From: Flavobacterium cupriresistens
GTDB lineage: Bacteria > Bacteroidota > Bacteroidia > Flavobacteriales > Flavobacteriaceae
Assembly (NCBI RefSeq): GCF_020911925.1
Contig: NZ_CP087134.1
Coordinates: 1,240,001-1,304,000 of the forward strand
Reading direction: 5' to 3'
Length of the DNA stretch: 64,000 nucleotides
Below the pieces are notes generated by a model. The model saw only the letters and a list, made by a program, of their open reading frames with translations, ran no database searches and was not told the origin of the DNA. Of this stretch, positions 55,542 to 63,965 are shown piece by piece. Position numbers and translations under genes: made by a program. How positions within the stretch are numbered: the first letter of the stretch is position 1; every line of letters starts with the position of its first letter.

Positions 55542-56786
55542 TTACAATTCTAAAGCACGTTTAGCATCGCCATTCATTAATAATTCTACCGGATTTTCTA
55601 AAGCTTCTTTCACAGCAACCAAGAAACCAACAGACTCACGACCGTCGATAATTCTGTGGTCATAAGAAAGAGCAACATACATCATTGGGTGAATCTCTAC
55701 TTTACCGTTTACAGCAATCGGACGTTCAATAATATTGTGCATTCCTAAGATTCCTGATTGAGGAGGGTTGATAATTGGAGTACTCAACATACTTCCAAAA
55801 ACACCACCATTAGTAATCGTAAAAGTACCACCAGTCATATCGTCAACAGTAATTTGACCGTCACGAGCTCTAAGTGCTAATCTTTTGATGTCCGCTTCGA
55901 TTCCACGGAAAGTTAAGTTTTCAGCATTGCGAACAACAGGAACCATTAAACCTTTTGGTCCTGAAACTGCGATAGAGATATCACAGAAATCGTAAGCGAT
56001 TTTATAATCACCGTCCATCATTGAGTTTACATCAGGATACAATTGTAAAGCTCTTGTAACTGCTTTTGTAAAGAATGACATGAAACCTAAACCAAGACCA
56101 CCATGTTTTGCTTTGAAAGCATCTTTGTACTCGTTACGGATTAAGTTAATTGGTGTCATGTTAACTTCATTGAAAGTAGTTAACATTGCTGTTTCGTTTT
56201 TAGCCGCTACTAATCTCTCCGCTACTTTACGACGTAACATTGATAATTTGGTACGCTCAGTTCCACGGCTTCCTCCTGTTGGAGTTCCCATAGAAGGTAC
56301 TGCGTTTAAAGCATCTTCTTTAGTGATTCTTCCGTCTTTACCAGTTCCTGAAACTGCTGCCGGAGCGATATTTTTTTCGTCTAATATTTTTCTTGCTGCC
56401 GGAGATGGAGTTCCTGAAGCATAAGTTGTTGGAGCAGGTGCTGCTTTTGGAGCTTCTGCTTTTACTTCTGCTTTTACTTCTGTTTTAGGAGCCTCTGCTT
56501 TTGGAGCTTCAGCTGCCGGTGCAGCCGGAGCGTCACCTGCCGGTTTTGCTGCGCCTGTATCAATTAAACAAACAACAGCTCCTACCGCTACTGCATCACC
56601 TTCTTCTGCTTTTAACGTAATTATTCCGCTTGCTTCAGCTGGTAATTCAAGAGTTGCTTTGTCTGAATCAACTTCGGCAATAGCCTGATCTTTCTCTACA
56701 TAATCACCGTCTTTTACTAACCAAGTTGCAATTTCAACTTCTTTAATTGATTCCCCTGGTGATGGGACTTTCATTTCTAAAATCAT
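55542..56786 (-). CDS. odhB: dihydrolipoamide succinyltransferase (2-oxoglutarate dehydrogenase E2)
   Basis: A 414-residue E2 (sucB in other naming). The N-terminal lipoyl domain has the modified lysine in [13 protein letters not shown] (about 44). An Ala/Pro/Glu/Lys-rich linker follows (about 80-120). The peripheral subunit-binding domain is [20 protein letters not shown], and the catalytic domain ends with [20 protein letters not shown]. It transfers succinyl groups to CoA in the TCA cycle. It follows odhA after 88 bases that carry a repeat element. Confidence 0.97.
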   Translation of the reverse strand: MILEMKVPSPGESIKEVEIATWLVKDGDYVEKDQAIAEVDSDKATLELPAEASGIITLKAEEGDAVAVGAVVCLIDTGAAKPAGDAPAAPAAEAPKAEAPKTEVKAEVKAEAPKAAPAPTTYASGTPSPAARKILDEKNIAPAAVSGTGKDGRITKEDALNAVPSMGTPTGGSRGTERTKLSMLRRKVAERLVAAKNETAMLTTFNEVNMTPINLIRNEYKDAFKAKHGGLGLGFMSFFTKAVTRALQLYPDVNSMMDGDYKIAYDFCDISIAVSGPKGLMVPVVRNAENLTFRGIEADIKRLALRARDGQITVDDMTGGTFTITNGGVFGSMLSTPIINPPQSGILGMHNIIERPIAVNGKVEIHPMMYVALSYDHRIIDGRESVGFLVAVKEALENPVELLMNGDAKRALEL

Positions 56787-56796
56787 CTTATTTCTT

Positions 56797-56862
56797 TGTT
56801 TAAAGTTTAATTTGTTTAAAGTTTCAAATGTCTTACTGAACCTGAAACTTTAAACTTGAAAC
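56797..56862. repeat. GTTTCAGGTTTAAAG-family repeat between odhA and odhB
   Basis: GTTTAAAGTTTAATTTG and GTTTAAAGTTTCAAATG face CCTGAAACTTTAAACTTG, giving an inverted repeat in the intercistronic space. The same words are seen between nuoG and nuoF. Confidence 0.65.
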
Positions 56863-56874
56863 AATTATTTTTAA

Positions 56875-59646
56875 TTATCTAAATAAATTTTTATCAAATA
56901 CCATTCTGATCGCATCTGCATGGCGACGTTTTGCACGTGTGTAACTTCCTGATGCCGGTGCAGCGTAAGCTTTTAACGAAGCCAATCTCCATTTTACAAG
57001 ATCAAAATTCATCAGCATAAAGCTGTAAGCTCCCATGTTTTTAGGCTCTTCCTGTGCCCAAACATAATCATCAGCATTTGGATATTGTGCGATGATTTCT
57101 TTGATTTGATCTGCCGGGAAAGGGAACAATTGCTCGATACGAACTACTGCAACGTCATTTCTTCCGTTGTTTTCTCTTTCGGCAACAATATCATAGTAGA
57201 ATTTACCGGTACAGAAAACCAAAGTTTTCACTTCTTTTTTGTTTACAGTTGTATCATCAATTGTTTCCTGGAAACTTCCGCTAGCTAAGTCTTCTACTGT
57301 AGACACACATCTTGGGTCACGTAATAAACTTTTTGGAGAGAAAACCACCAATGGTTTACGGAAATTCGTTTTCATTTGTCTTCTCAACAAGTGGAAGAAG
57401 TTGGCTGGTGTTGTACAATCTGCTACATACATATTGTGTCTCGCACATAATTGTAAGTAACGTTCCATTCTTGCAGAAGAGTGCTCAGCACCTTGTCCTT
57501 CGTATCCGTGTGGCAATAATAAAACAATACCGTTTTGGTTGTTCCATTTGTCTTCACCACAAGAGATGTATTGGTCGATCATGATTTGAGCACCGTTAGA
57601 GAAATCTCCAAATTGTGCTTCCCAGATCGTTAATGCTTTTGGATTTGCCAATGCATATCCGTAATCAAAACCTAGAACTCCGTATTCAGATAAAAGGGAA
57701 TTGAATACTCCGAATTTTCCTTTTTTGTTTTCGATAGCATCCAAAAGAATTACTTCTTCTTCTGAATCTTCTACCTTAACAACGGCATGACGGTGAGAGA
57801 ATGTACCACGCTCCACATCCTGTCCTGAAATTCTAACATCAAAACCTTCTGTTAGAAGTGAACCGTAAGCTAATGCTTCTGCAGTTCCCCAGTCTAGGGT
57901 ATTGTTATCGTATCCGGTTTTTCTGTCGGCTACAATTTTTGATATTTTATTGATAAACTTTTTATCTGATGGTAAGGTCGAGATGGTATTGATGATAGAA
58001 TCCAATCCTTTTTTATCAAAAGTAGTATCAACTTTTTGAAGCATTTGTGTGTCAGTTACCTGAACAAATCCTTCCCATTCGTTTTTCATGAATGGTGTGA
58101 TAATGGTCAAATCTTTTTTACGGGAAGCTTCTAAATTCTCCTCCATGTCTGATTTGTATTCTTTTTCTAAACCATTCACATAAGTAGCATCAATTACGCC
58201 GTCAGACAATAATTTTTCTGCATAAATATCTCTTGGATTTTTATGTTTAGCGATGATTTTATATAAAACCGGTTGTGTAAAACGAGGTTCGTCACCTTCG
58301 TTATGTCCGTATTTTCTATATCCTAATAAGTCAATAAATACGTCACGTCCGAATTGCATTCTGTAGTCTAAAGCAAAAGATACCGCATGTACAACCGCTT
58401 CAGCATCGTCAGCATTTACGTGTAATACAGGTGAAAGAGTTACTTTAGCAACATCTGTACAATAAGTAGAAGAACGCGCGTCTAAATAGTTGGTTGTAAA
58501 TCCAACCTGATTGTTGATTACGATATGGATTGTTCCTCCGGTTTTGTAACCGTCAAGTTGTGCCATTTGAATAATTTCATACAAAATTCCCTGACCTGCA
58601 ATTGCAGCATCACCGTGAACGGCAATAGGAAGTACTTTTGAGAAATCGTCTGCGTAATATTTATCTTGTTTTGCTCTGGTAATTCCTTCAATTACAGCTC
58701 CAACAGTCTCTAAGTGAGAAGGGTTTGGTGCTAAATTGATGTTGATGTTTTTTCCAGATCTTGTTTTCTTATCGGCAGTAAGACCTAAGTGGTATTTTAC
58801 GTCACCGTCAAAATATTCCTGATCGTAATCTTTACCATCAAATTCACCAAAGATATCCTGAGTTGATTTTCCGAAGATGTTGGCCAAAACGTTCAAACGA
58901 CCACGGTGAGCCATTCCCATTACGAATTGTTCAACTCCTTTTTCAGCTGCTTTTTCGATTAAAGCATCAAGTGCAGGAATAATAGTTTCTCCACCTTCCA
59001 ATGAGAATCTTTTTTGACCTACATATTTTGTATGTAAAAAGTTCTCGAAAGAAACGGCTTCGTTTAATTTTTCTAATATGATTTTCTTTTCATCACCTGA
59101 AAAACTCGGCTGATTGACATTTACAGCCAATTTGTCCTGAATCCATTTTACAACATTAGGATTTCTGATATACATGTATTCAATACCAATGTGTTGGCAG
59201 TAAATAGACTGAAGACGTGTAATAATGTCTTGTAAAGAACACGGAGCTACTCCGATAACTTTTGCAGCATCAAAAACTAGAGATAAATCAGCAGTTGATA
59301 ATCCAAAATTTTCGATATCTAAAGAAGGAGAAGAAACTCTACGGTCACGAACCGGATTTGTTTTGGTAAACAAATGGCCACGAGTGCGGTATCCGTCAAT
59401 TAATTTTAATACGTTAAATTCTTTTTGTAATTTTTCAGAAATCTGACTGTAATCGGTGTTGTTCGCAGCGAATTCAACGATTTGTTGAACAGGATTTTCG
59501 TCATTATAAGTTGTCATTCCAAAGTCAAAACCTTGAAAGAAGCTTCTCCAGCTTGGCTCAACGCTGTCTGGATTTACTAAATATTGATCATATAGTTGTG
59601 CGAAAAACTCTGTATGCGCTGCATTTAAAAATGAAAACCTATCCAT
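56875..59646 (-). CDS. odhA: 2-oxoglutarate dehydrogenase E1
   Basis: About 923 residues from the ATG at 59646 (MDRFSFLNAAHTEFFAQLYD), the conserved start; a longer frame begins 39 bases upstream. It is a thiamine-diphosphate-dependent E1 (also named sucA). Motifs include GMAHRGRLNVLANI, HGDAAIAGQGILYEI, LGYRKYGHNEGDEP, GQDVERGTFSHRHAV and LLPHGYEGQGAEHSSARMER. With OdhB it converts 2-oxoglutarate to succinyl-CoA. It is divergent from the outer-membrane-like protein gene. Confidence 0.97.
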   Translation of the reverse strand: MDRFSFLNAAHTEFFAQLYDQYLVNPDSVEPSWRSFFQGFDFGMTTYNDENPVQQIVEFAANNTDYSQISEKLQKEFNVLKLIDGYRTRGHLFTKTNPVRDRRVSSPSLDIENFGLSTADLSLVFDAAKVIGVAPCSLQDIITRLQSIYCQHIGIEYMYIRNPNVVKWIQDKLAVNVNQPSFSGDEKKIILEKLNEAVSFENFLHTKYVGQKRFSLEGGETIIPALDALIEKAAEKGVEQFVMGMAHRGRLNVLANIFGKSTQDIFGEFDGKDYDQEYFDGDVKYHLGLTADKKTRSGKNININLAPNPSHLETVGAVIEGITRAKQDKYYADDFSKVLPIAVHGDAAIAGQGILYEIIQMAQLDGYKTGGTIHIVINNQVGFTTNYLDARSSTYCTDVAKVTLSPVLHVNADDAEAVVHAVSFALDYRMQFGRDVFIDLLGYRKYGHNEGDEPRFTQPVLYKIIAKHKNPRDIYAEKLLSDGVIDATYVNGLEKEYKSDMEENLEASRKKDLTIITPFMKNEWEGFVQVTDTQMLQKVDTTFDKKGLDSIINTISTLPSDKKFINKISKIVADRKTGYDNNTLDWGTAEALAYGSLLTEGFDVRISGQDVERGTFSHRHAVVKVEDSEEEVILLDAIENKKGKFGVFNSLLSEYGVLGFDYGYALANPKALTIWEAQFGDFSNGAQIMIDQYISCGEDKWNNQNGIVLLLPHGYEGQGAEHSSARMERYLQLCARHNMYVADCTTPANFFHLLRRQMKTNFRKPLVVFSPKSLLRDPRCVSTVEDLASGSFQETIDDTTVNKKEVKTLVFCTGKFYYDIVAERENNGRNDVAVVRIEQLFPFPADQIKEIIAQYPNADDYVWAQEEPKNMGAYSFMLMNFDLVKWRLASLKAYAAPASGSYTRAKRRHADAIRMVFDKNLFR

Positions 59647-59682
59647 AATATTAGTGAATATACTTTTTGTTAAATAGAATGG

Positions 59683-59690
59683 CAAAAGTA
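59683..59690 (-). promoter_or_regulatory. -7 element of odhAB
   Basis: It reads TACTTTTG on the minus strand, an exact TAnnTTTG match 37 bases upstream of the ATG at 59646. It lies close to the start of the longer frame, which supports the internal ATG. Confidence 0.55.
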
Positions 59691-59762
59691 CAACAATCGC
59701 ATTTATTTAGATTCTTTTTTTGCGTACTTTTACGTAAAAATTTGTTAAAAATGGACCAAGCT

Positions 59763-60320
59763 ATGAGGAAAAATCATTTTTCAATCGTTTTCAAATCAAT
59801 TTTTGTGATTTTGATGTTCTTATTTTCAAATCTTACAATTGCGCAGCAGCGGCCAAATTATGTTATAGACAATAGTAGTGTCTTTTGGGATAAAGTTCAG
59901 TTTGGTGGTGGTGTCGGTCTTGGAATTGGTTCCGGATATACAGATATTTCGGTTATGCCAAGTGCCATTTATAATGTTAATCCAATTGTTTCTGTGGGTG
60001 TAGGACTGCAGTTTGGCTACTTGTATTCAAAAAACTATTATGAGTCTTTTGTTTATGGCGGAAGCCTTGTGGGTTTGGTGAATCCGATTCCGGAAATTCA
60101 GTTATCGGCAGAATTAGAACAGGTAAGAGTAAACACAGATTATAAATCGAATAATTTCAGACCATCTTATTCCGATAATTATTGGAATACTGCTTTATAT
60201 CTCGGTGCAGGTTACAGAACGGGAAGCGTAACCATTGGTGCACGCTACGATGTTTTGTACGATCCGGATAGAAGTTTGTATGGATCCGGCTTTATGCCCT
60301 TTGTGCGAGTTTATTTTTAA
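59763..60320 (+). CDS. exported beta-barrel-like protein of unknown function
   Basis: About 185 residues from ATG 59763 (MRKNHFSIVFKS), or four more from ATG 59751. A signal peptide ends near FSNLTIAQQ. The mature part is rich in alternating Gly/Tyr strands (FGGGVGLGIGSGYTDISVMP, VSVGVGLQFGYLYS, TALYLGAGYRTGSVTIGARYD) and ends in an aromatic residue (FVRVYF), suggesting a small outer-membrane barrel. Homologues next to odhA are sometimes labelled alpha-ketoglutarate decarboxylase; that label is not supported by the sequence. Confidence 0.8.
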   Translation: MRKNHFSIVFKSIFVILMFLFSNLTIAQQRPNYVIDNSSVFWDKVQFGGGVGLGIGSGYTDISVMPSAIYNVNPIVSVGVGLQFGYLYSKNYYESFVYGGSLVGLVNPIPEIQLSAELEQVRVNTDYKSNNFRPSYSDNYWNTALYLGAGYRTGSVTIGARYDVLYDPDRSLYGSGFMPFVRVYF

Positions 60321-60492
60321 TTTAAAGCAATTAAGGTCTTTAAACGCTGATATTCTTAGTTTTAGGTGCAAAGTATGCTGTTTAAGAATTTGATCCAGCA
60401 TTACGCCTGTAAAAGGGTTGATTCAATCGAAAGTAAGAAACAGGAGGAATCTGAAATGAAATCTTAGAAAAGGAATAAGTATTACTGTAAAC

Positions 60493-60524
60493 AAAAAGAG
60501 CGACTCCATCGAGTCGCTCTTTTT
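60493..60524. terminator. perfect bidirectional terminator
   Basis: AAAAAGAGCGACTC, loop CATC, GAGTCGCTCTTTTT. It ends the small leader-peptide gene on the minus strand and can also stop read-through from the left. Confidence 0.93.
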
Positions 60525-60540
60525 GTTTGGTTGCTGTATC

Positions 60541-60705
60541 TTAACCACAAAACATGGAATACATACTTCTTGGATCTGTTTGGTTTGGAGCAGGCACTAC
60601 ATTTTCTGTACTGTTACCACCTATAATTAATCTAGCCTCTTCTGAGCTTAGTTCTATAATACTAGTTTTTTTTAATGCTAATTTTTTTAAGTTAAATTTT
60701 TTCAT
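60541..60705 (-). CDS. double-glycine leader peptide, putative RiPP precursor
   Basis: A 54-residue peptide. The leader MKKFNLKKLALKKTSIIELS runs on to SEEARLIIGG, the classic shape of Bacteroidota class I lanthipeptide and related precursor leaders (basic start, LS.EE...I.GG). The predicted core after GG is 24 residues (NSTENVVPAPNQTDPRSMYS plus MFCG) with several Ser/Thr and one Cys near the end. It has its own perfect terminator 16 bases downstream. It is divergent from the TPR-AraC regulator, with about 150 bases between them. No modification enzyme is adjacent. Its core is unlike those of the array at 63401. Confidence 0.75.
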   Translation of the reverse strand: MKKFNLKKLALKKTSIIELSSEEARLIIGGNSTENVVPAPNQTDPRSMYSMFCG

Positions 60706-60855
60706 AATCTTTGGTTTTTAAATTGGTTTTTGAATTGATTGTGAAATTATCTCAAAAAAGCCACTGAAAAAAGTCATAAATCCCCAGATTTATAAAAATA
60801 GCCTATAATCACACAACTGTAATTGATTGATTATTAATGCTTTACTTTAAAATAA

Positions 60856-62694
60856 ATGAATATGAATAGACTAAATAAGATGCTTGTCTTAATTTTATTA
60901 TTTATAGTCAATTTTACCTTTTCCCAAAATAAAATTGAAACTTATAAAGATTCGGTTAAAAGCCTTTTGTACAATAATCCGAGTAAAGCAAAATACTACT
61001 GCCATAAGTTATTAAAGTACGCTAAAACCAATGATTTAGTGGTTGAAGAGGCAAAATCGTATTGTTTCCTGGCCGACTTAAGTGGCGCTTTAACTCAAAA
61101 AGACAGCGCTTTTTATTATTTTGACAAAGCAATTCAGAAAGCTGGTGCCATTGATAACGAAAAGCTGGAAATGGTTTTCAAAATCAATAAAGCGAACTAT
61201 TTATTTAATGAATTTGATTTCCAGGAAGCTTTAACTCTTTATGAAGAATGTGTTACTTTATCTAAAAAACTCAATGATGTCGGGGCTTACAATTACATTT
61301 CGATAAAAAGAGGCAGCATTGCGTATGAATTAGAAAGGTATCAGGAGGCTTTAAAAATATATAAAGAAAATTTAAACAAGGAAGGTTTTAGTAACGTAAG
61401 TAAACTAGATATAAAACTGGGTTTAGTAAAAACGTATATTAATTTAAATAAGCAGGACTCCGCCTATGTTTTTATAAAAAGTGGTATTCAGGAATCGCAA
61501 AAAAACCATCTAAAAGAGCATGAAATCCACTTTTTGTCCCAATTGGGCTTAATTTACATCGATAAAAAGGACTTTGTAAATGCTAAATTAACCTTCGATA
61601 AGGCCCTAAATATTGCTCAGAAAATTGAGAGCAATAATTTGATTACAGAAACAAATATCAGGATCTCTAAATTGTATTCGCTTCAGAAAGATTACGATAA
61701 AGCGATAATGCTCTTAAAATCGATTCTTAGTACGGAGCAAACATCAAAAATACCCACAGAAAACCTGTCTGAAATATATTACTTATTGGCAGAGAACTAT
61801 AAATTCATCGAAAATTTTTCAGAATCCAATTATTATTATGGTCAGTTTATTGAAAAGTCGAAGAAAATAGGGGAAAAAAGAATTGAAGCTGTCGATCATT
61901 TGCATAAAATAGACATCTCAGAAAGTAAAGAGAGAGAGAAAACACAAGAGCATCAAAAATGGATACTGCTTGGTTCAACAACCTTTTTAATTCTTCTGTT
62001 TATTGGTTATTATATGAAACGAAGAAAAGAGGGCATACAAAATCAAGTCAAATTTGAGGAGTTACTACTCAAAATCAAAGACTTCGAGCATCAAAATCCA
62101 AAAACGGCTGATGAAAGCCAGCAAAAACACACTTTGGCAGGTGATGATGAAATCACAGAGCCGGATCTTTTAGAAGAAGAATCTGAAACAGAATTCATTC
62201 CAAGCAACATTGTTACTATAAATACTACTTCTAATGATGATTTAATAGCAGAGGATGAATCCATCGCAGACCACAATGGCTCTGACATAGAAGAACCAAC
62301 GGGAAGTAATTTTATTATCAAAGATGAAACAAGAGTAGAAATTTTAGATAAGCTAATTAAACTCGAAGAGAAGAGATTGTTCCTGAGACAAGACTTTACT
62401 CTGCATAATGTTGCGAAACGATTAAAGACAAACACCGCTTATTTGTCTAAAATTGTCAATAGTGAATTGGACAAAAACTTCAGTTCGTATGTAAATGAGT
62501 TAAGGATTAACTATATTATTATTGAATTAAAGAATAATGCTAAGCTAAGATCGTATTCAATTAATGCAATTGCGGAAGAAATTGGGTATAAAAGTCCGGA
62601 GTCTTTTACTAAATATTTTAAGGTTGCAACCGGAATTAGCCCCTCTATTTATATAAAAAAGATAAATCAGATGAAAGAAAGTGAAAACAAGTAG
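60856..62694 (+). CDS. membrane-anchored TPR regulator with AraC-type DNA-binding domain
   Basis: A 612-residue protein. A signal or anchor segment (MLVLILLFIVNFTFSQ) is followed by about eight TPR-like helical pairs (about 25-350; for example FDFQEALTLYEECVTLSKKL and KDYDKAIMLLKSIL). One membrane helix (WILLGSTTFLILLFIGYYM, about 367-386) precedes an acidic linker (about 400-470). The AraC helix-turn-helix pair is at about 505-605 (LHNVAKRLKTNTAYLSKIVN and SINAIAEEIGYKSPESFTKY). TPRs would face the periplasm and the DNA-binding domain the cytoplasm. Its place between two precursor loci suggests it regulates them; that is inference. Confidence 0.85.
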   Translation: MNMNRLNKMLVLILLFIVNFTFSQNKIETYKDSVKSLLYNNPSKAKYYCHKLLKYAKTNDLVVEEAKSYCFLADLSGALTQKDSAFYYFDKAIQKAGAIDNEKLEMVFKINKANYLFNEFDFQEALTLYEECVTLSKKLNDVGAYNYISIKRGSIAYELERYQEALKIYKENLNKEGFSNVSKLDIKLGLVKTYINLNKQDSAYVFIKSGIQESQKNHLKEHEIHFLSQLGLIYIDKKDFVNAKLTFDKALNIAQKIESNNLITETNIRISKLYSLQKDYDKAIMLLKSILSTEQTSKIPTENLSEIYYLLAENYKFIENFSESNYYYGQFIEKSKKIGEKRIEAVDHLHKIDISESKEREKTQEHQKWILLGSTTFLILLFIGYYMKRRKEGIQNQVKFEELLLKIKDFEHQNPKTADESQQKHTLAGDDEITEPDLLEEESETEFIPSNIVTINTTSNDDLIAEDESIADHNGSDIEEPTGSNFIIKDETRVEILDKLIKLEEKRLFLRQDFTLHNVAKRLKTNTAYLSKIVNSELDKNFSSYVNELRINYIIIELKNNAKLRSYSINAIAEEIGYKSPESFTKYFKVATGISPSIYIKKINQMKESENK

Positions 62695-62737
62695 ATCGCT
62701 TGTAAGTTCCTGAAAAGCAATAAATTACAACAAAAAA

Positions 62738-62775
62738 AGAACCCCCTTATTTTATAAATATGGGGGTTTTTGATT
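62738..62775 (+). terminator. terminator of the TPR-AraC gene
   Basis: The AACCCCC / GGGGGTT stem has an AU-rich loop, followed by TTTTGATTTTTTT. Confidence 0.88.
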
Positions 62776-62834
62776 TTTTTTACAGGAAAAAAAGATTTTA
62801 CTTTGTCTCAGAATTAATCCGAATATCAGATTAA

Positions 62835-62930
62835 CTTCTACTTTGGTTTTGAAGGGTGGCGAAAATGAAAATGAGTAGCCACTTCAAACCAAAAAAATAA
62901 AACAGAGTGTGGAGACTCTGTTTTATAAGG
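62835..62930 (+). other. hairpin plus orphan terminator, possible small RNA
   Basis: TTTGGTTTTGAAGGGTGGC pairs imperfectly with GCCACTTCAAACCAAA (62841-62892). It is followed by a separate terminator-like stem AAAACAGAGT / ACTCTGTTTT (62899-62924) although the gene to the left already has its own terminator. An unlinked terminator implies a transcript starting in 62775-62840. No sizeable ORF is present. Confidence 0.4.
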
Positions 62931-62950
62931 TGTTTTAACAAAAACGTAAT

Positions 62951-63061
62951 ACCTAACAAGTTGCCAGAAATTACTTCTACAAAAGTAGAAAAAAAGTGTC
63001 TTTAATTAAAACTTTTTTTCACTATTTCTAAAAGTACTTCTACACTGCATACTTGTTAGCT
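62951..63061. repeat. palindromic element with 9-12-bp inverted ends (MITE-like)
   Basis: CTAACAAGT (62953-62961) and ACTTGTTAG (63051-63059) are perfect inverted ends, extended inward by TGC / GCA with one bulge. Inside are TTCTAC-AAAA-GTAGAA and AAAAAAAGT / ACTTTTTTT hairpins. A target-site duplication is not clear. Confidence 0.5.
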
Positions 63062-63074
63062 TAAAAAAAAAATT

Positions 63075-63212
63075 ATGACTAACAGTAATCGACCGAGCGA
63101 AAAACGGCTCAGCAAAAATTCAATTTTCAAGATTGAAGATAATGATGATGGTAAACCATCCAAATCGTTATTCTTTAAATTAAAAAAACGAATTTCAAAA
63201 CTTTTTAAATAA
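63075..63212 (+). CDS. 45-residue basic peptide, hypothetical
   Basis: The ORF reads MTNSNRPSEKRLSKNSIFKI and continues through an acidic EDNDDG patch to a basic, amphipathic end (SLFFKLKKRISKLFK). There is no GG leader motif and no match that I recognise. It starts 13 bases after the palindromic element and precedes the precursor array by 188 bases. Residue use (Lys/Ser/Phe) fits local genes, but with 45 codons chance cannot be excluded. Confidence 0.4.
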   Translation: MTNSNRPSEKRLSKNSIFKIEDNDDGKPSKSLFFKLKKRISKLFK

Positions 63213-63400
63213 GCCAGAATTTTTTCCGGACTAATTTACGATTGCCTATTTAGGATACAATCAGGAATTCAGGTTGCAATAACTGATATCGAAATTCTTG
63301 TTGTTCCGTAAAGCGAGCTGTAATTTTTTGGACAATTCGATGTGCCTTTATTTTAATCAGTGATTTTAAAAAGACTATTAATTATTAAATCTTAACAAAA

Positions 63401-63586
63401 ATGAAAAAGCAAAACCAAACCAAATTGGCTTTCAACAAAGCTAATGTTACAGAATTAAACGTTCAACAATTAAGAAGTGTGAACGGTGGCGTAAAAGATG
63501 ACCTTGATCTTGATACCAAACCTGGTTCCGGTTGTATCTGTGATCCTATTTTGACAAAATTAACGGTTATTAAAAATCAATTCTAA
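63401..63586 (+). CDS. GG-leader RiPP precursor 1 (class I lanthipeptide-like)
   Basis: A 61-residue peptide. The leader is MKKQNQTKLAFNKANVTELN followed by VQQLRSVNGG; the AFNKA.V.ELN..QL..VNGG pattern is that of Bacteroidota class I lanthipeptide precursors. The core (31-61) is VKDDLDLDTKPGSGCICDPI plus LTKLTVIKNQF, with Cys 45 and 47, Ser 43 and Thr 39, 52 and 55 as possible ring partners. The stop overlaps the next ATG by one base (TAATG). No modification enzyme is in the window; it would lie to the right. Confidence 0.85.
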   Translation: MKKQNQTKLAFNKANVTELNVQQLRSVNGGVKDDLDLDTKPGSGCICDPILTKLTVIKNQF

Positions 63587-63777
63587 TGAAAAACGCAAAC
63601 CTAACGAACAAACTGTATTTTAAAAAATCGGATGTTACAGAATTAAACGTTCAACAATTAAGAAATGTGAATGGCGGTGTAATAACGGGACAAGATACCG
63701 ATACCAACCCAAATTCGGGCTGTATCTGTGATCCTATCTTAACAAAACTAACCGTTATTAAACCCTATCAATTCTAA
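63586..63777 (+). CDS. GG-leader RiPP precursor 2
   Basis: A 63-residue peptide. The leader ends LNVQQLRNVNGG (GG at 30-31). The core is VITGQDTDTNPNSGCICDPI plus LTKLTVIKPYQF, with Cys 46 and 48, Ser 44, and Thr 34, 38, 40, 53 and 56. It differs from precursor 1 mainly in the first ten core residues, while SGCICDPILTK is unchanged. One-base overlaps with both neighbours indicate translation by re-initiation along the array. Confidence 0.85.
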   Translation: MKNANLTNKLYFKKSDVTELNVQQLRNVNGGVITGQDTDTNPNSGCICDPILTKLTVIKPYQF

Positions 63778-63965
63778 TGAAAAACGTAAACCTAACGAAC
63801 AAACTGTATTTTAAAAAATCAGATGTTACAGAATTAAACGCTCAACAATTAAGAAGTGTTAACGGTGGCGTAATAACGGGACAAGATACCGATACGAACC
63901 CAAATTCGGGCTGTATTTGTGATCCTATCTTAACAAAAATAACAATCATTAAAAATCAATTCTAA
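63777..63965 (+). CDS. GG-leader RiPP precursor 3
   Basis: A 62-residue peptide nearly identical to precursor 2. Differences are in the leader (NVNLT, LNAQQLRSVNGG) and the core end (LTKITIIKNQF). The SGCICDP block is kept at Cys 46 and 48. Near identity at the DNA level with precursor 2 points to recent tandem duplication. Confidence 0.85.
   Translation: MKNVNLTNKLYFKKSDVTELNAQQLRSVNGGVITGQDTDTNPNSGCICDPILTKITIIKNQF

Noticed and set aside
59667..60320. Label of alpha-ketoglutarate decarboxylase for the gene divergent from odhA
   Set aside because: The protein is a small signal-peptide beta-strand protein with no cofactor or decarboxylase motif; the label probably spread from the neighbouring odhA.
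60374..60466. 30-codon plus-strand ORF after the beta-barrel-like gene
   Set aside because: Too short, no leader motif, and no conserved feature to support it.
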